Assembly: GCA_013389115.1 (NCBI GenBank)
Contig: JACADY010000076.1
Span: 1 to 46,173, forward strand
Reading direction: 5' to 3'
Origin: Alphaproteobacteria bacterium
Lineage (GTDB): Bacteria > Pseudomonadota > Alphaproteobacteria > Micropepsales > Micropepsaceae
Length of the DNA: 46,173 bases
Below the pieces are notes generated by a model. That model had not been told where the DNA came from. It made no database searches and was given only the letters and a program-made list of their open reading frames with translations. Position numbers and translations under genes: made by a program. Positions 35,612 to 43,266 of this stretch are shown piece by piece. The stretch's first letter is position 1; the number at the start of each line of letters is the position of its first letter.

Positions 35612-36133
35612 TCAGTTCCGCTGATAGGTGAGCCGCACGATCCCCGTCGGAAAGGCAAGCGCACCCTTGAACGATAGGGAGAATGCGGCGTGGCCCGGCG
35701 GGAACAGGGGCACCCCGGCGCCCAGGATTTCCGGCACCACGAACAATTCGAGCAGATCGATGAGCCCGGCATCGAGAAAGCCGCGGATCGTCCTGCCGCC
35801 GCCCAGGACCCAGACATCGCCCTCGCCCTCCCGCAGGGCCGCGCCGAGTGCCGGGACATCGAGCGCCGTGCGCGCGACCCGTGGCGGTGGATCATCGAGC
35901 GGCCTTGCGCTGAGGACGAGGCATTGCTGGTCGGGATAGGGCCAGGCGCCGAAATGCCGGGCGACCTCATAGGTGGCTCGGCCCATCACGATCGTGTCGA
36001 TCTCGCGGATGAACGCGCCATAGCCGTGATCGTTCGCTTCCTGATAGCGGTCGAGCCATTCGACCCCGCCCGCGGCATCGGCGATGAGACCATCGGCGCT
36101 TTGCGCGATCATCACGCGGAACCGGCGGCTCAT
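35612..36133 (-). CDS. Dihydrofolate-reductase-like/RibD C-terminal domain protein
   Basis: The 173-residue product has the RibD_C/DHFR-like fold: [56 protein letters not shown], and [16 protein letters not shown]. Members use NADPH, and many act on pterin or unknown substrates. It overlaps the metallopeptidase gene by ATGA. A pterin dehydratase gene is nearby on the other strand, but a common pathway is not shown. Confidence 0.9.
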   Translation of the reverse strand: MSRRFRVMIAQSADGLIADAAGGVEWLDRYQEANDHGYGAFIREIDTIVMGRATYEVARHFGAWPYPDQQCLVLSARPLDDPPPRVARTALDVPALGAALREGEGDVWVLGGGRTIRGFLDAGLIDLLELFVVPEILGAGVPLFPPGHAAFSLSFKGALAFPTGIVRLTYQRN

Positions 36134-36534
36134 CCGCGCGCCTCCGCCTCGATCCGCTCCATGTCCGCGTCGGAAAGCCCGAAATGATGGCCGATTTCGT
36201 GCACGAGCACATGGGTGATGAGCGCCCCCAGGCTGACCCCGCCCTCCGACCACTCATCGAGGATCGGCCGGCGATAGAGGAACACCATGGCGGGCAATGG
36301 CAAGGGATCGCTGTGCGAGCGGCTGGTGAGGTCCGTGCCCTGGTAGAGTCCGCTGATATCGAAGGGTGTCTCCGCCTCGAATGCGGCAAGGACCTCTTCG
36401 TCGGGGAAATCCTCCACCCTGATGACGACATCGCCGCACAACGCGCGAAACCGCGCCGGCAGGGCCGCGAACGCATCGCCAGCCAGGGTGTCGAAATCCT
36501 CAAGGGTCGGTGCACACACCGCGTGCCAGCGCAT
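36130..36534 (-). CDS. Small zincin-like metallopeptidase
   Basis: The 134-residue product carries [11 protein letters not shown] (about 118-128), the HExxHxxGxxD zinc site of the minimal zincin family once called DUF1025. The N-terminal [19 protein letters not shown] and [14 protein letters not shown] are typical. The biological substrate is unknown. The ATG at 36534 is preceded by GGGGACC. It is divergent from the pterin dehydratase gene, and translation of the DHFR-like gene follows from its overlap. Confidence 0.9.
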   Translation of the reverse strand: MRWHAVCAPTLEDFDTLAGDAFAALPARFRALCGDVVIRVEDFPDEEVLAAFEAETPFDISGLYQGTDLTSRSHSDPLPLPAMVFLYRRPILDEWSEGGVSLGALITHVLVHEIGHHFGLSDADMERIEAEARG

Positions 36535-36618
36535 GAGGTCCCCGCCTCGCAAATGAAACTTGACCGCGAGAGGAAGGATGAAACCAATTGCCGCGTCAAC
36601 AGGGAAAGGATTGGAGCC

Positions 36619-36912
36619 ATGGCACAGACCCTGACGCATGAGGCAAGGAAGGCGGCGCTCGCCGCGCTTCCCGGCTGGAGAGAGGTGGACGGCCGCGACG
36701 CGATCGCCAAGACCTTTGACTTTGCCGATTTTGTGGCCGCCTTCGGCTTCATGACCAAGTGCGCGCTTGTGGCCGAGCGCATGGATCACCATCCTGAATG
36801 GATGAACGTCTACAGGAAGGTGGCCGTGACGCTTGCGACCCATGATGCGGGCGGCGTCACCGAGAAGGATATCGCCTTGGCAAGGGCGATGGAGGAGTTC
36901 GCGCGTGTCTGA
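36619..36912 (+). CDS. 4a-hydroxytetrahydrobiopterin dehydratase
   Basis: The 97-residue protein has the PCD signature [24 protein letters not shown] and the following [15 protein letters not shown]. His61, His62 and the second motif histidine are present. PCD recycles the pterin of aromatic amino-acid hydroxylases or serves in molybdopterin-linked roles. No hydroxylase gene is in the window. The GGAG ribosome site fixes the start, and it overlaps the MBL gene by 8 bp. Confidence 0.94.
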   Translation: MAQTLTHEARKAALAALPGWREVDGRDAIAKTFDFADFVAAFGFMTKCALVAERMDHHPEWMNVYRKVAVTLATHDAGGVTEKDIALARAMEEFARV

Positions 36913-37576
36913 GGAGAGTCCAAGGCTTCAGGTCGCCATCATTCCGGTGACGCCCTTTCAGCAGAATTGCTCGCTCGTGTGGTGCACACGGACGATGAGA
37001 GGCGCCTTGATTGATCCCGGCGGCGAGGTCGAGCGGCTCCTCGGCGCCGCCCGCCAGCAGGGCGTCACGATCGACAAGGTGCTCTTGACGCATGGCCATC
37101 TCGATCACGCGGGCGGCGCGGCCGCGGTGAAGCGCGCCCTTGGCGTCCCCATCGAAGGCCCGCACCAGGACGATCTCTTCCTCTTGGAGGCGATCGCGGA
37201 GCAGGGTGAGCGCTATGGCCTCAAGGGGGCGGAGTCCTGTCTGCCCGACCGCTGGCTGGAGGATGGCGACACCGTGAGCGTGGGCGAGATTACCATCGGC
37301 GTGCGCCACTGCCCCGGGCATACGCCCGGCCATGTCGTCTTTTATCGGGCGGATCAGCGGATCGCCTTTGTCGGCGATGTGCTCTTTCGCGGCTCGGTCG
37401 GCCGCACCGATTTTCCCCGTGGCAATCACGGCGCGCTCGTTGAATCGATCCTGACAAGGCTCTGGCCACTGGGCGATGAGATGCGCTTTGTGCCCGGCCA
37501 CGGCCAGATTTCGACCTTCGGCTGGGAGCGAAAGACCAATCCTTACGTCTCCGACCTCGCTCTCGGGCGGGAGTGA
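36905..37576 (+). CDS. MBL-fold hydrolase (glyoxalase-II-like)
   Basis: The 223-residue metallo-beta-lactamase-fold protein has the metal site [10 protein letters not shown], plus [23 protein letters not shown] and [11 protein letters not shown]. That is the layout of short hydroxyacylglutathione hydrolase-like proteins (YcbL type), which lack the C-terminal HAGH domain. The start is a GTG at 36905 inside the previous gene, so translation is likely coupled. Confidence 0.92.
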   Translation: MSEESPRLQVAIIPVTPFQQNCSLVWCTRTMRGALIDPGGEVERLLGAARQQGVTIDKVLLTHGHLDHAGGAAAVKRALGVPIEGPHQDDLFLLEAIAEQGERYGLKGAESCLPDRWLEDGDTVSVGEITIGVRHCPGHTPGHVVFYRADQRIAFVGDVLFRGSVGRTDFPRGNHGALVESILTRLWPLGDEMRFVPGHGQISTFGWERKTNPYVSDLALGRE

Positions 37577-37587
37577 GGGACCGTGTT

Positions 37588-37625
37588 CCTCGCCCTTTCG
37601 TCATGCCGGGCCGCGAAGGGCGAGG
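37588..37625. repeat. Type C hairpin between convergent genes
   Basis: CCTCGCCCTT (37588-37597) and AAGGGCGAGG (37616-37625) form a perfect 10-bp stem with an 18-base loop, between the convergent MBL and coiled-coil genes. It probably aids termination in either direction. Confidence 0.7.
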
Positions 37626-37637
37626 CTGCTCGAAACC

Positions 37638-38822
37638 CTAAGGCTCTGATCCGTATTTGCGCCGGTGCAGGGCGGCTGCCTGTTCGACCCATTTCTCCCG
37701 CGCGATCCTGTCGCCGATGAGACCACCCATCGCGGCGGAAATCTCCTCCACCCGCGCCGAGGAAAGCCGCGCAAGGTCCCGGAACGAGCGCACGCCCATC
37801 GCCGAGAGCTCCCGCTCGATGACGGGCCCGATGCCGATAATGTCCTTGAGGTCATCGGGCGGCAGCGGGCCTGCGACCGTCGCTGCGGCAAAGGCCTCGA
37901 GGCTTGGACGGTTGGCGGCGTCGTCTTCCATCGCGGCGACGCGCGCCTCGAGCGCCGCGACCCGCGCGCGCGCTTCTGCAGTCTCCGCCTCCAACGCAAG
38001 CGCACGCTGCGAAGCCTGCTCGACCTCGCCGTCCTGCTCTGCGATCTGGCTGCGCAGCCGATCGATCTCCTGCGTCTTTTGCGTCAATTCATCGAGCATC
38101 CGCGCCAGCCGGTCTTCGGCATCGGCCAGTTGCTCGGACTTCCTGGCGATCCGCCCTTCGGCCTCGGCGAGCTCGACCGCCTTTTTCGCGATGATCCCTT
38201 CAGCTTCGATGAGCCTCTCCTGCCCATCGGGCTCGCGGTGACGCGCGAGGTTCTCAAGCTGAATGAGCGCACTCTTGGCTTCGGCATTCGCGGCCTGCGC
38301 GGCATCGAGGTCCTGCCGCAAGCGCTCGGCCTCGCTGACAAGTTCGGACATCTCGCCTTGCAGCCGTGTGCACTCGCCCCGCGCGCCAGCGGCCTCGTCG
38401 CGCGCCGCGGCGAGGTCATTGGCGACATCATCCTCGATTGCCGCGAGCCGCTCCTGCAGGCGCAGCACCTCATCGCGCGCAAGCCCGCCCGCGCGTTCGG
38501 CGGCATTGACCTTCGCCTGCCACTCTGCCGCGCCCGCATTGATGAGCGCCTGCATCCGCGCCACATCCGCCTTTGCATCCGCGCTTGCCTTTTCCGCCGA
38601 CTGCAATTGCGTGCGCCAGCCCGTTTCGGCCGAGGCGAGCGAGGTTTTCAGCCTGTCGATCTCGTTCTGCCGCCCTTCGGCGAGACGCTGCAGATCGGTG
38701 AGCCGCTGTGTGACCTCCGCGCTTTCGCCCGCCGACCAGTTGCGCGTGAGCCAGCCGAGCACAAAGCCGATGATGCTCGCGATGAGAAGGGAAAGGACGA
38801 TCTGAACGACAAGATAGGTCAT
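37638..38822 (-). CDS. Membrane-anchored coiled-coil protein with C-terminal helix-hairpin-helix domain
   Basis: The 394-residue product has one N-terminal helix (about 4-26: VVQIVLSLLIASIIGFVLGW). A very long heptad-rich coiled coil covers about 35-310. A C-terminal HhH domain contains DLKDIIGIGPVIERELSAMGV, resembling the predicted 5' nuclease/Fen1-like HhH domains of unknown role. The start at 38822 is chosen because upstream residues are a shadow of the OmpA gene. It is 28 bp downstream of that gene and is likely cotranscribed with it. The topology would place the HhH end in the cytoplasm, where it could touch DNA. That is inference. Confidence 0.82.
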   Translation of the reverse strand: MTYLVVQIVLSLLIASIIGFVLGWLTRNWSAGESAEVTQRLTDLQRLAEGRQNEIDRLKTSLASAETGWRTQLQSAEKASADAKADVARMQALINAGAAEWQAKVNAAERAGGLARDEVLRLQERLAAIEDDVANDLAAARDEAAGARGECTRLQGEMSELVSEAERLRQDLDAAQAANAEAKSALIQLENLARHREPDGQERLIEAEGIIAKKAVELAEAEGRIARKSEQLADAEDRLARMLDELTQKTQEIDRLRSQIAEQDGEVEQASQRALALEAETAEARARVAALEARVAAMEDDAANRPSLEAFAAATVAGPLPPDDLKDIIGIGPVIERELSAMGVRSFRDLARLSSARVEEISAAMGGLIGDRIAREKWVEQAAALHRRKYGSEP

Positions 38823-38850
38823 GGCCTTCGTCGATGTTGGGGGTCTCGTT

Positions 38851-40023
38851 CTACCGCACCACGAACTCGATGCGGCGGTTCCGGGCACGTCCTTCTTCCG
38901 TAGCGTTGGAGGCGATGGGTCGCGAAGGGCCATGCCCTTCGGTGGACAGGCGATTGGCGGGCACGCCCTTGGCGACGAGCGCATCGCGCACAGCCGCCGC
39001 ACGCTGGCGCGAGAGCCGCTCATTGACCTCAAGCCGTGAGGTGCTGTCGGTGTGGCCCGCGATGGTGATCCGCGCATCCGGGCAATCCTTGGCGATCACG
39101 GCGAGGTCCCCGATCAGCTTGACGCTCTCCGCATCGATCTGCGCGCGCCCGGCGGCGAAACGGATCTGGTGGCTTGCAAGCACCGCATCGAAGCGCTCCT
39201 GGCAGGCGCGCGCGGCCGCCCCTCGCGGCCCGCCGCCGATGGTGAGCGCGTCATCCCCTTGAAGCCCGCCGGCGACCGCAATATCGATTGAGCCGGAATA
39301 GATGGCGGGCAGCTCATCGAAGGCGACCCGCACCGCCTCGCGCTCCTCGGGCTGCGCCGCCGCGCCTTTGAGCATGAGCACACGCCCCCGAAGCGTCATC
39401 TCGCCGCTGGTGAGGATCGCAAGCTCCTTGAGCGCGAGCCGCGCCACATCGGGCCACGCCCCGTCGGGCATGCCTTCGCGCACCGCAAGCTGATCGATGA
39501 TCTTCGCATCGCCAAAGATTTCCCGCGCATAGGCAAGCAGCGCGGCTTGCTCCTCCGGGGTTGGTACCGCGCCCGACAATGTCACCGTTCCCGCCCGGAA
39601 AAGAGCCTGAAGTGCATAGTCCGAAGACCCGTCCGCTGCACCAAGCGCCGCCTCGGGCGCGGGCAAAGGCGTGGGCGGGGGTGCGTCGGACGCTGCCGAG
39701 GGCCCGACCGCTTCCGGCTTTTCGATCACGGCGGGCGGGGGCGGCAGGGCAAGCGACATCCTGTCGGTGACGCTGGCGATCCCCCACACCTCGCCGACGA
39801 GCTTGATCGCCTTTGCCTTGGCGGCCTCATTGGGGGCCTGGCCCGAGAGGATCGCGTCGCGCCCGTCGATCTGAACATCGGCGAAGGGGATCATCGCCTG
39901 CAGAAGCGCCTGCTCGGCGCGCACCTTGAGGTCGCTCTCGATGAGAGGAACGGCGGTGCGCACGGTGTGGAAGGAAAGGAACGCAAGCGCGATAAGCCCC
40001 GCGATGAGGGATACGAGTCGCAT
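38851..40023 (-). CDS. BON-OmpA envelope protein
   Basis: The 390-residue product has an N-terminal hydrophobic segment (LIAGLIALAFLSFHTV). Two BON-like lipid-binding modules (about 27-90 and 130-185) are joined by a Pro/Ala linker. A middle domain and a C-terminal OmpA domain (about 275-390) with ITIAGHTDSTSRLEVNERLS and the ARNRRIEFVV end follow. The OmpA domain should bind peptidoglycan. This order recalls ArfA/OmpATb-like proteins of actinobacteria. It precedes the coiled-coil/HhH gene in a two-gene unit. Confidence 0.87.
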   Translation of the reverse strand: MRLVSLIAGLIALAFLSFHTVRTAVPLIESDLKVRAEQALLQAMIPFADVQIDGRDAILSGQAPNEAAKAKAIKLVGEVWGIASVTDRMSLALPPPPAVIEKPEAVGPSAASDAPPPTPLPAPEAALGAADGSSDYALQALFRAGTVTLSGAVPTPEEQAALLAYAREIFGDAKIIDQLAVREGMPDGAWPDVARLALKELAILTSGEMTLRGRVLMLKGAAAQPEEREAVRVAFDELPAIYSGSIDIAVAGGLQGDDALTIGGGPRGAAARACQERFDAVLASHQIRFAAGRAQIDAESVKLIGDLAVIAKDCPDARITIAGHTDSTSRLEVNERLSRQRAAAVRDALVAKGVPANRLSTEGHGPSRPIASNATEEGRARNRRIEFVVR

Positions 40024-40145
40024 AAGGTTACCTCTCCCCCAAAGTCATGCCGTTGCGGCATTTAACGCCACAAACCGCCATGGATCGCAAGGTGGGAGCG
40101 CCGCCGGCGTTAACAAGCGCAAGGGCGCCCCCGCCAACATGTCGC

Positions 40146-40925
40146 TTATTGCGGCGCCATGCGGATCGCGCCGTCCAGGCGCACATGCTCGCCGTTGAAG
40201 TAGGAGTTGCGGATCATCTCGCAGGCAAGGCTTGCATATTCCTCAGGATTGCCAAGCCGCGCCGGGAAGGGCACCTGGGCCTCGAGGCGCTGCACGAATT
40301 CAGGCCCCCCCGCCGTCATCAGCGGCGTCTTGAAAAGGCCAGGCAGGATCGTGTTCACCCGCACGCCCTCCCGGGCGAGGTCGCGCGCGATGGGCAGCGT
40401 CATGCCGACGACCCCGCCCTTGGAGGCTGAATAGGCCGCCTGGCCGATCTGCCCGTCAACCGCTGCCACCGAGGCGGTGTTGATGATCACCCCGCGCTCG
40501 CCCGAAGGGACGGGATCAAGCGTCAGCATGCCGGCCGCCGCATGCGCGATGCAGCGGAATGTGCCAACGAGATTGATCTGGATGATGCGGTCGAACTGAT
40601 CGACCGGGAACATGGTGATCGTGCCGTCCTTCTTGCGGCCCGCCGTGCGCGCGGCGTTTCCCGTGCCGGCGCAATTGACGAGAATGCGCTCCTGCCCGTG
40701 CGCAGCGCGCGCCTGTTTGAAGCCGGCGATGACACTTTCTTCCGAGGTCACATTGACGTTGGCAAAGACGCCGCCGATTTCCTTGGCGACGATCTCGCCC
40801 CTGGCGGCGTTCATGTCGAAGATGGTGACTTTGACGCCATGATTGGCAAGATGGCGCGCCGTTGCCTCGCCCAAGCCGGAGGCGCCCCCCGTCACCACTG
40901 CGGCAATGCTGTTATTCAGGTCCAT
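40146..40925 (-). CDS. SDR oxidoreductase, 3-hydroxyacyl-CoA dehydrogenase type II-like
   Basis: The 259-residue SDR has VTGGASGLG (11-19), NCAG, the catalytic Ser152 in INTASVAAVDG, and Tyr165/Lys169 in AAYSASKGG. The Gly-rich start, the KKDGTITMFPVDQF insert and the YFNGEHVRLDGAIRM ending match HSD17B10-type 3-hydroxyacyl-CoA dehydrogenases. GGGGAG precedes the ATG. It is divergent from the YkvA gene, with 120 bp between. Confidence 0.92.
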   Translation of the reverse strand: MDLNNSIAAVVTGGASGLGEATARHLANHGVKVTIFDMNAARGEIVAKEIGGVFANVNVTSEESVIAGFKQARAAHGQERILVNCAGTGNAARTAGRKKDGTITMFPVDQFDRIIQINLVGTFRCIAHAAAGMLTLDPVPSGERGVIINTASVAAVDGQIGQAAYSASKGGVVGMTLPIARDLAREGVRVNTILPGLFKTPLMTAGGPEFVQRLEAQVPFPARLGNPEEYASLACEMIRNSYFNGEHVRLDGAIRMAPQ

Positions 40926-41045
40926 CGACGTTTCTCCCCTATGATTGGATATTGGCCGAAACGTTATTAGCAGAACTGTGCGCCGGGCCGCGAGAGTATC
41001 GAAAGGGGCCTTCCGCGACGCCAAGTTGCACCCCATATTGTTCTT

Positions 41046-41468
41046 ATGCCCCTCTCTCGCGAAGAATTCGAAGCCAAGGCACAAAAGGACCCGCTGGCCG
41101 CGCTTTTGGAGGGCGCGACCGGCGAGGAACGCGAGCGGATCATCGCCAAAGGCTTCTGGAAGAAGCTGCGCCGGGCCGCCGGGCACATACCCTTTGCCGA
41201 GGATGCCGTCGCCGCCTGGTATTGTGCGCGCGACACAAAGACGCCGCCCCATGTGCGCGCGACACTGATCGGCGCCCTCGCCTATTTCGTCATTCCGGCG
41301 GATTTCCTGCCCGACGTGATCCTCGCCTTTGGCTTCACCGACGACGCGACCGTCCTTGCCACGGCCTTGGCTCTTGTCAGCGGTCACATCAAGGACGCCC
41401 ACCGCGCCGCCGCGCGCGCGGCCCTTCTGCGTGAAGGAGAAAATGCGGGTGAAGAGGGATCCGCCTAA
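41046..41468 (+). CDS. YkvA (DUF1232) family membrane protein
   Basis: The 140-residue product has the DUF1232 core AAWYCARDTKTPPHVRATLIGALAYFVIPADFLPDVILAFGFTDD, here split as AAWYCARDTKTP, ALAYFVIPADFLPD and GFTDDATVL. There are one or two hydrophobic helices in the middle. The function is unknown. It may be cotranscribed with the small gene at 41524, 55 bp downstream. Confidence 0.9.
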   Translation: MPLSREEFEAKAQKDPLAALLEGATGEERERIIAKGFWKKLRRAAGHIPFAEDAVAAWYCARDTKTPPHVRATLIGALAYFVIPADFLPDVILAFGFTDDATVLATALALVSGHIKDAHRAAARAALLREGENAGEEGSA

Positions 41469-41523
41469 CCTTTCCTCAACGCTCGTTGGGCAGGCTTGCA
41501 ACGGGTTGGGAAGGGTGTGCGTC

Positions 41524-41850
41524 ATGCAAACTGGGGAAGCAAAACCCGTGTGGCCGCGATCGTATCGCGAGAACACGGTGAGCACGAGATTTACCAAAGC
41601 GGATTTGGATGCGATCGCTGAGGCCTTTGCCCGGCGCCCGCCGAGGCTTGGCTGGCATGGCTATGGCTTTGTGCAGGACGGCAGGGGTCCTGATCGCGTG
41701 ACGCTGTTCTTCGGTGGAACCGCTTGCGAGCACGCCCATCTTGCGCGCGCTGGAGAAGCAACGTTCGAGCTGGCGCGGCCGGGGCGCGAGCGCGTGCTGC
41801 TCGACAGCCTTGCCCGTCTCAATCGCGAATTGTCGGCGCTCGGGCTGTAG
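41524..41850 (+). CDS. Small hypothetical protein; stop codon supplied by a repeat
   Basis: I do not recognise this 108-residue protein. It has VSTRFTKADLDAIAEAFARRPPRLGWHGYGF and a C-terminal LLDSLARLNRELSAL helix, with no signal peptide. GGAAGGG lies upstream of the ATG at 41524; a GTG at 41578 is an alternative. Its TAG stop (41848-41850) is the first three bases of the TAGAGCAACG repeat, so the native end may have been trimmed or extended by repeat insertion. Confidence 0.65.
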   Translation: MQTGEAKPVWPRSYRENTVSTRFTKADLDAIAEAFARRPPRLGWHGYGFVQDGRGPDRVTLFFGGTACEHAHLARAGEATFELARPGRERVLLDSLARLNRELSALGL

Positions 41851-41898
41851 AGCAACGTGTGGAAAAGTGGGTACCGGTTTTCCGCGAAACGTTGCGAC
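41848..41898. repeat. TAGAGCAACGTG palindromic repeat, type B (copy 1, simple form)
   Basis: The element runs from TAGAGCAACG through GGGTACCGGTTTTCC to ACGTTGCGAC. The ends CAACGT and ACGTTG are complementary, and GGAAAA pairs with TTTTCC. It supplies the stop of the gene at 41524. Confidence 0.85.
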
Positions 41899-41910
41899 AA
41901 TTGAAAGTGG

Positions 41911-41986
41911 TAGAGCAACGTGTGGAAAAGCATGTCCCCGCGAAGGCGGGGATGGGTACCGGTTTTCCGCATGAACGTTGCGACAG
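41911..41986. repeat. Type B repeat (copy 2) with a nested hairpin
   Basis: This copy repeats copy 1 but carries an extra CATGTCCCCGCGAAGGCGGG-type hairpin between GGAAAAG and GGGTACC. The inserted block is a relative of the type A palindromes. Copy 2 therefore looks like copy 1 with a second element nested in it. Confidence 0.85.
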
Positions 41987-41996
41987 CATGAAGAGA

Positions 41997-42038
41997 TAGA
42001 GCGGCATGACGATTCTGATTGAAGGCGGGGCCGCTCTA
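41997..42038. repeat. TAGAGCGGC inverted repeat supplying the LysR stop
   Basis: TAGAGCGGC (41997-42005) and GCCGCTCTA (42030-42038) are perfect 9-base arms, with GATTCTGATTGAA between. Read on the minus strand the right arm begins TAGAGCGGC, and its TAG is the stop codon of the LysR gene. Confidence 0.85.
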
Positions 42039-42935
42039 ACTTGCGCTTTTGGCGGCTTCCTTGATCAGCCAGTCGCGGAAGGACGCGATCTTGGGCAGCT
42101 TTTCCTGCCCTTCGCGGCAAACGACATAATAGGCGTATTGCGCCGGCAGCTTGACATCGAAGAGCCGCACCAGCCGCCCCGCCTCGATGTCGGACTGCAC
42201 GAGTACGCTGCGGCCGAGTGCCACCCCCATGCCGGCGATCGCCGCCTGGATGGCGAGCGAGGAATCATCGAACCCCGGCCCCCGGTCGGGATCGACGCCC
42301 TCGACCCCCGCCGCCTCGAGCCACGAGCGCCAGTCCTCGCGCAGCTCGTCATGCAGCAGCGTGTGGAACCGAAGATCAGATGGCGCCTGCAAGGGATGGG
42401 GCCCCGTCAACAGCGCAGGCGCACAGACAGGAAAGAGGTCCTCGGTCATGAAGCGCGTCGCATGGGCGCCCGGCCACCCTCCTGGTCCATAGCGGATCGC
42501 GACATCCGCTTCTCCGCGCGCGAAATCGGTCATGTCCTCGGCCCAGGTCGAGATCCACACATCGATCTGGGGGTGAAGCGTACGGAACCCCGCAAGGCGC
42601 GGCAGCAGCCATTTGGAGGCAAAGGAGGGCAGCATCGCAACCGTCAGCCATCCCTTGCGCGGGTCGGCCATCATCAGCCGCCGGGTCGCCGCGTCGATTG
42701 TGTCGAACGCGGGCGAAATCCCGGCCAGAAAGGCGGCGCCCGGTTCTGTCAGGGCAACACCCCGCCCCTCGCGCCGGAAGAGGTCGACCCCCGTCCACTC
42801 CTCGAGCGCGCGCACCTGGTGGCTGAGCGCGGATTGCGTGACTGAGAGCTCGTCCGCCGCCTGCTTGTAGCTCTTCAGTCGGGCGACCACCTCGAAGGCC
42901 CGTAAGGAATTCAGCGGCGGCAGCTTGCGCGACAC
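42036..42935 (-). CDS. LysR-family transcriptional regulator (GcvA-like)
   Basis: The 299-residue product has a winged helix-turn-helix (about 8-65: LNSLRAFEVVARLKSYKQAADEL, with SVTQSALSHQVRALE as recognition helix) and a type-2 periplasmic-binding effector domain. The N-terminus MSRKLPPLNSLRAFE is typical of GcvA/AmpR-like members. A perfect 13-bp palindrome lies 12 bp upstream of its start. The divergent small ORF at 43053 is its most obvious possible target. Its stop is provided by an inverted repeat. Confidence 0.94.
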   Translation of the reverse strand: MSRKLPPLNSLRAFEVVARLKSYKQAADELSVTQSALSHQVRALEEWTGVDLFRREGRGVALTEPGAAFLAGISPAFDTIDAATRRLMMADPRKGWLTVAMLPSFASKWLLPRLAGFRTLHPQIDVWISTWAEDMTDFARGEADVAIRYGPGGWPGAHATRFMTEDLFPVCAPALLTGPHPLQAPSDLRFHTLLHDELREDWRSWLEAAGVEGVDPDRGPGFDDSSLAIQAAIAGMGVALGRSVLVQSDIEAGRLVRLFDVKLPAQYAYYVVCREGQEKLPKIASFRDWLIKEAAKSAS

Positions 42936-42947
42936 GGCATTAATATA

Positions 42948-42960
42948 TGAGAAATTCTCA
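42948..42960. promoter_or_regulatory. Perfect T-N11-A palindrome, probable LysR operator
   Basis: TGAGAAATTCTCA is a perfect palindrome around a central base, and T-N11-A is the canonical LysR-type binding motif. It lies 12 bp upstream of the LysR ATG and about 93 bp upstream of the divergent ORF at 43053, in an AT-rich patch (TTAATATATGAGAAATTC). That fits autoregulation and control of the divergent gene. Confidence 0.65.
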
Positions 42961-43052
42961 CCTAATCAATGAATTCTTCGCGTTGGACGAAAGGGGACGG
43001 AATGCCTAAATACAGGGTACAAAGACGTTTCCATAACCGTGATGAGGACAAC

Positions 43053-43190
43053 ATGATGACTAGCTATCTGTTCCTCCTTGCGGCGAGGGATGAGAATCGT
43101 TCATCTCAATCGGCCGCGAGGAACCGCAAGACCCTGACCCGCCTGTTTGCGCGGATCTTCGGTGGCCAAAAACCCGGCACCGCCCGCTAA
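43053..43190 (+). CDS. Possible 45-residue small protein, divergent from LysR
   Basis: The ORF starts MMTSYLFLLAARDENRSSQS and ends in a basic tail (TLTRLFARIFGGQKPGTAR). A GAGG site precedes the ATG. A longer frame begins at 42969 but has a poorer ribosome site. I do not recognise the protein. Support for real expression comes from the strong Rho-independent terminator just beyond its stop and the LysR operator upstream. A small RNA instead of a protein is possible. Confidence 0.5.
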   Translation: MMTSYLFLLAARDENRSSQSAARNRKTLTRLFARIFGGQKPGTAR

Positions 43191-43213
43191 CGCAACGCCG
43201 GCTCCATGTTCGA

Positions 43214-43246
43214 AGGGCCGCCCCCAATGGGAGCGGCCCTTTTTTG
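43214..43246 (+). terminator. Strong Rho-independent terminator
   Basis: AGGGCCGC (43214-43221) pairs with GCGGCCCT (43233-43240), loop of 11 bases, followed by a run of six T (43240-43245). This is the best terminator in the window. It ends a plus-strand transcript that would include the small ORF at 43053. Confidence 0.85.
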
Positions 43247-43266
43247 CGGCATGGGAAGATCCCCGG

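Noticed and set aside
40862..41434. 190-codon plus-strand frame overlapping YkvA
   Set aside because: It runs out of frame through the ykvA gene and part of the SDR start. YkvA in the other frame has the DUF1232 core.
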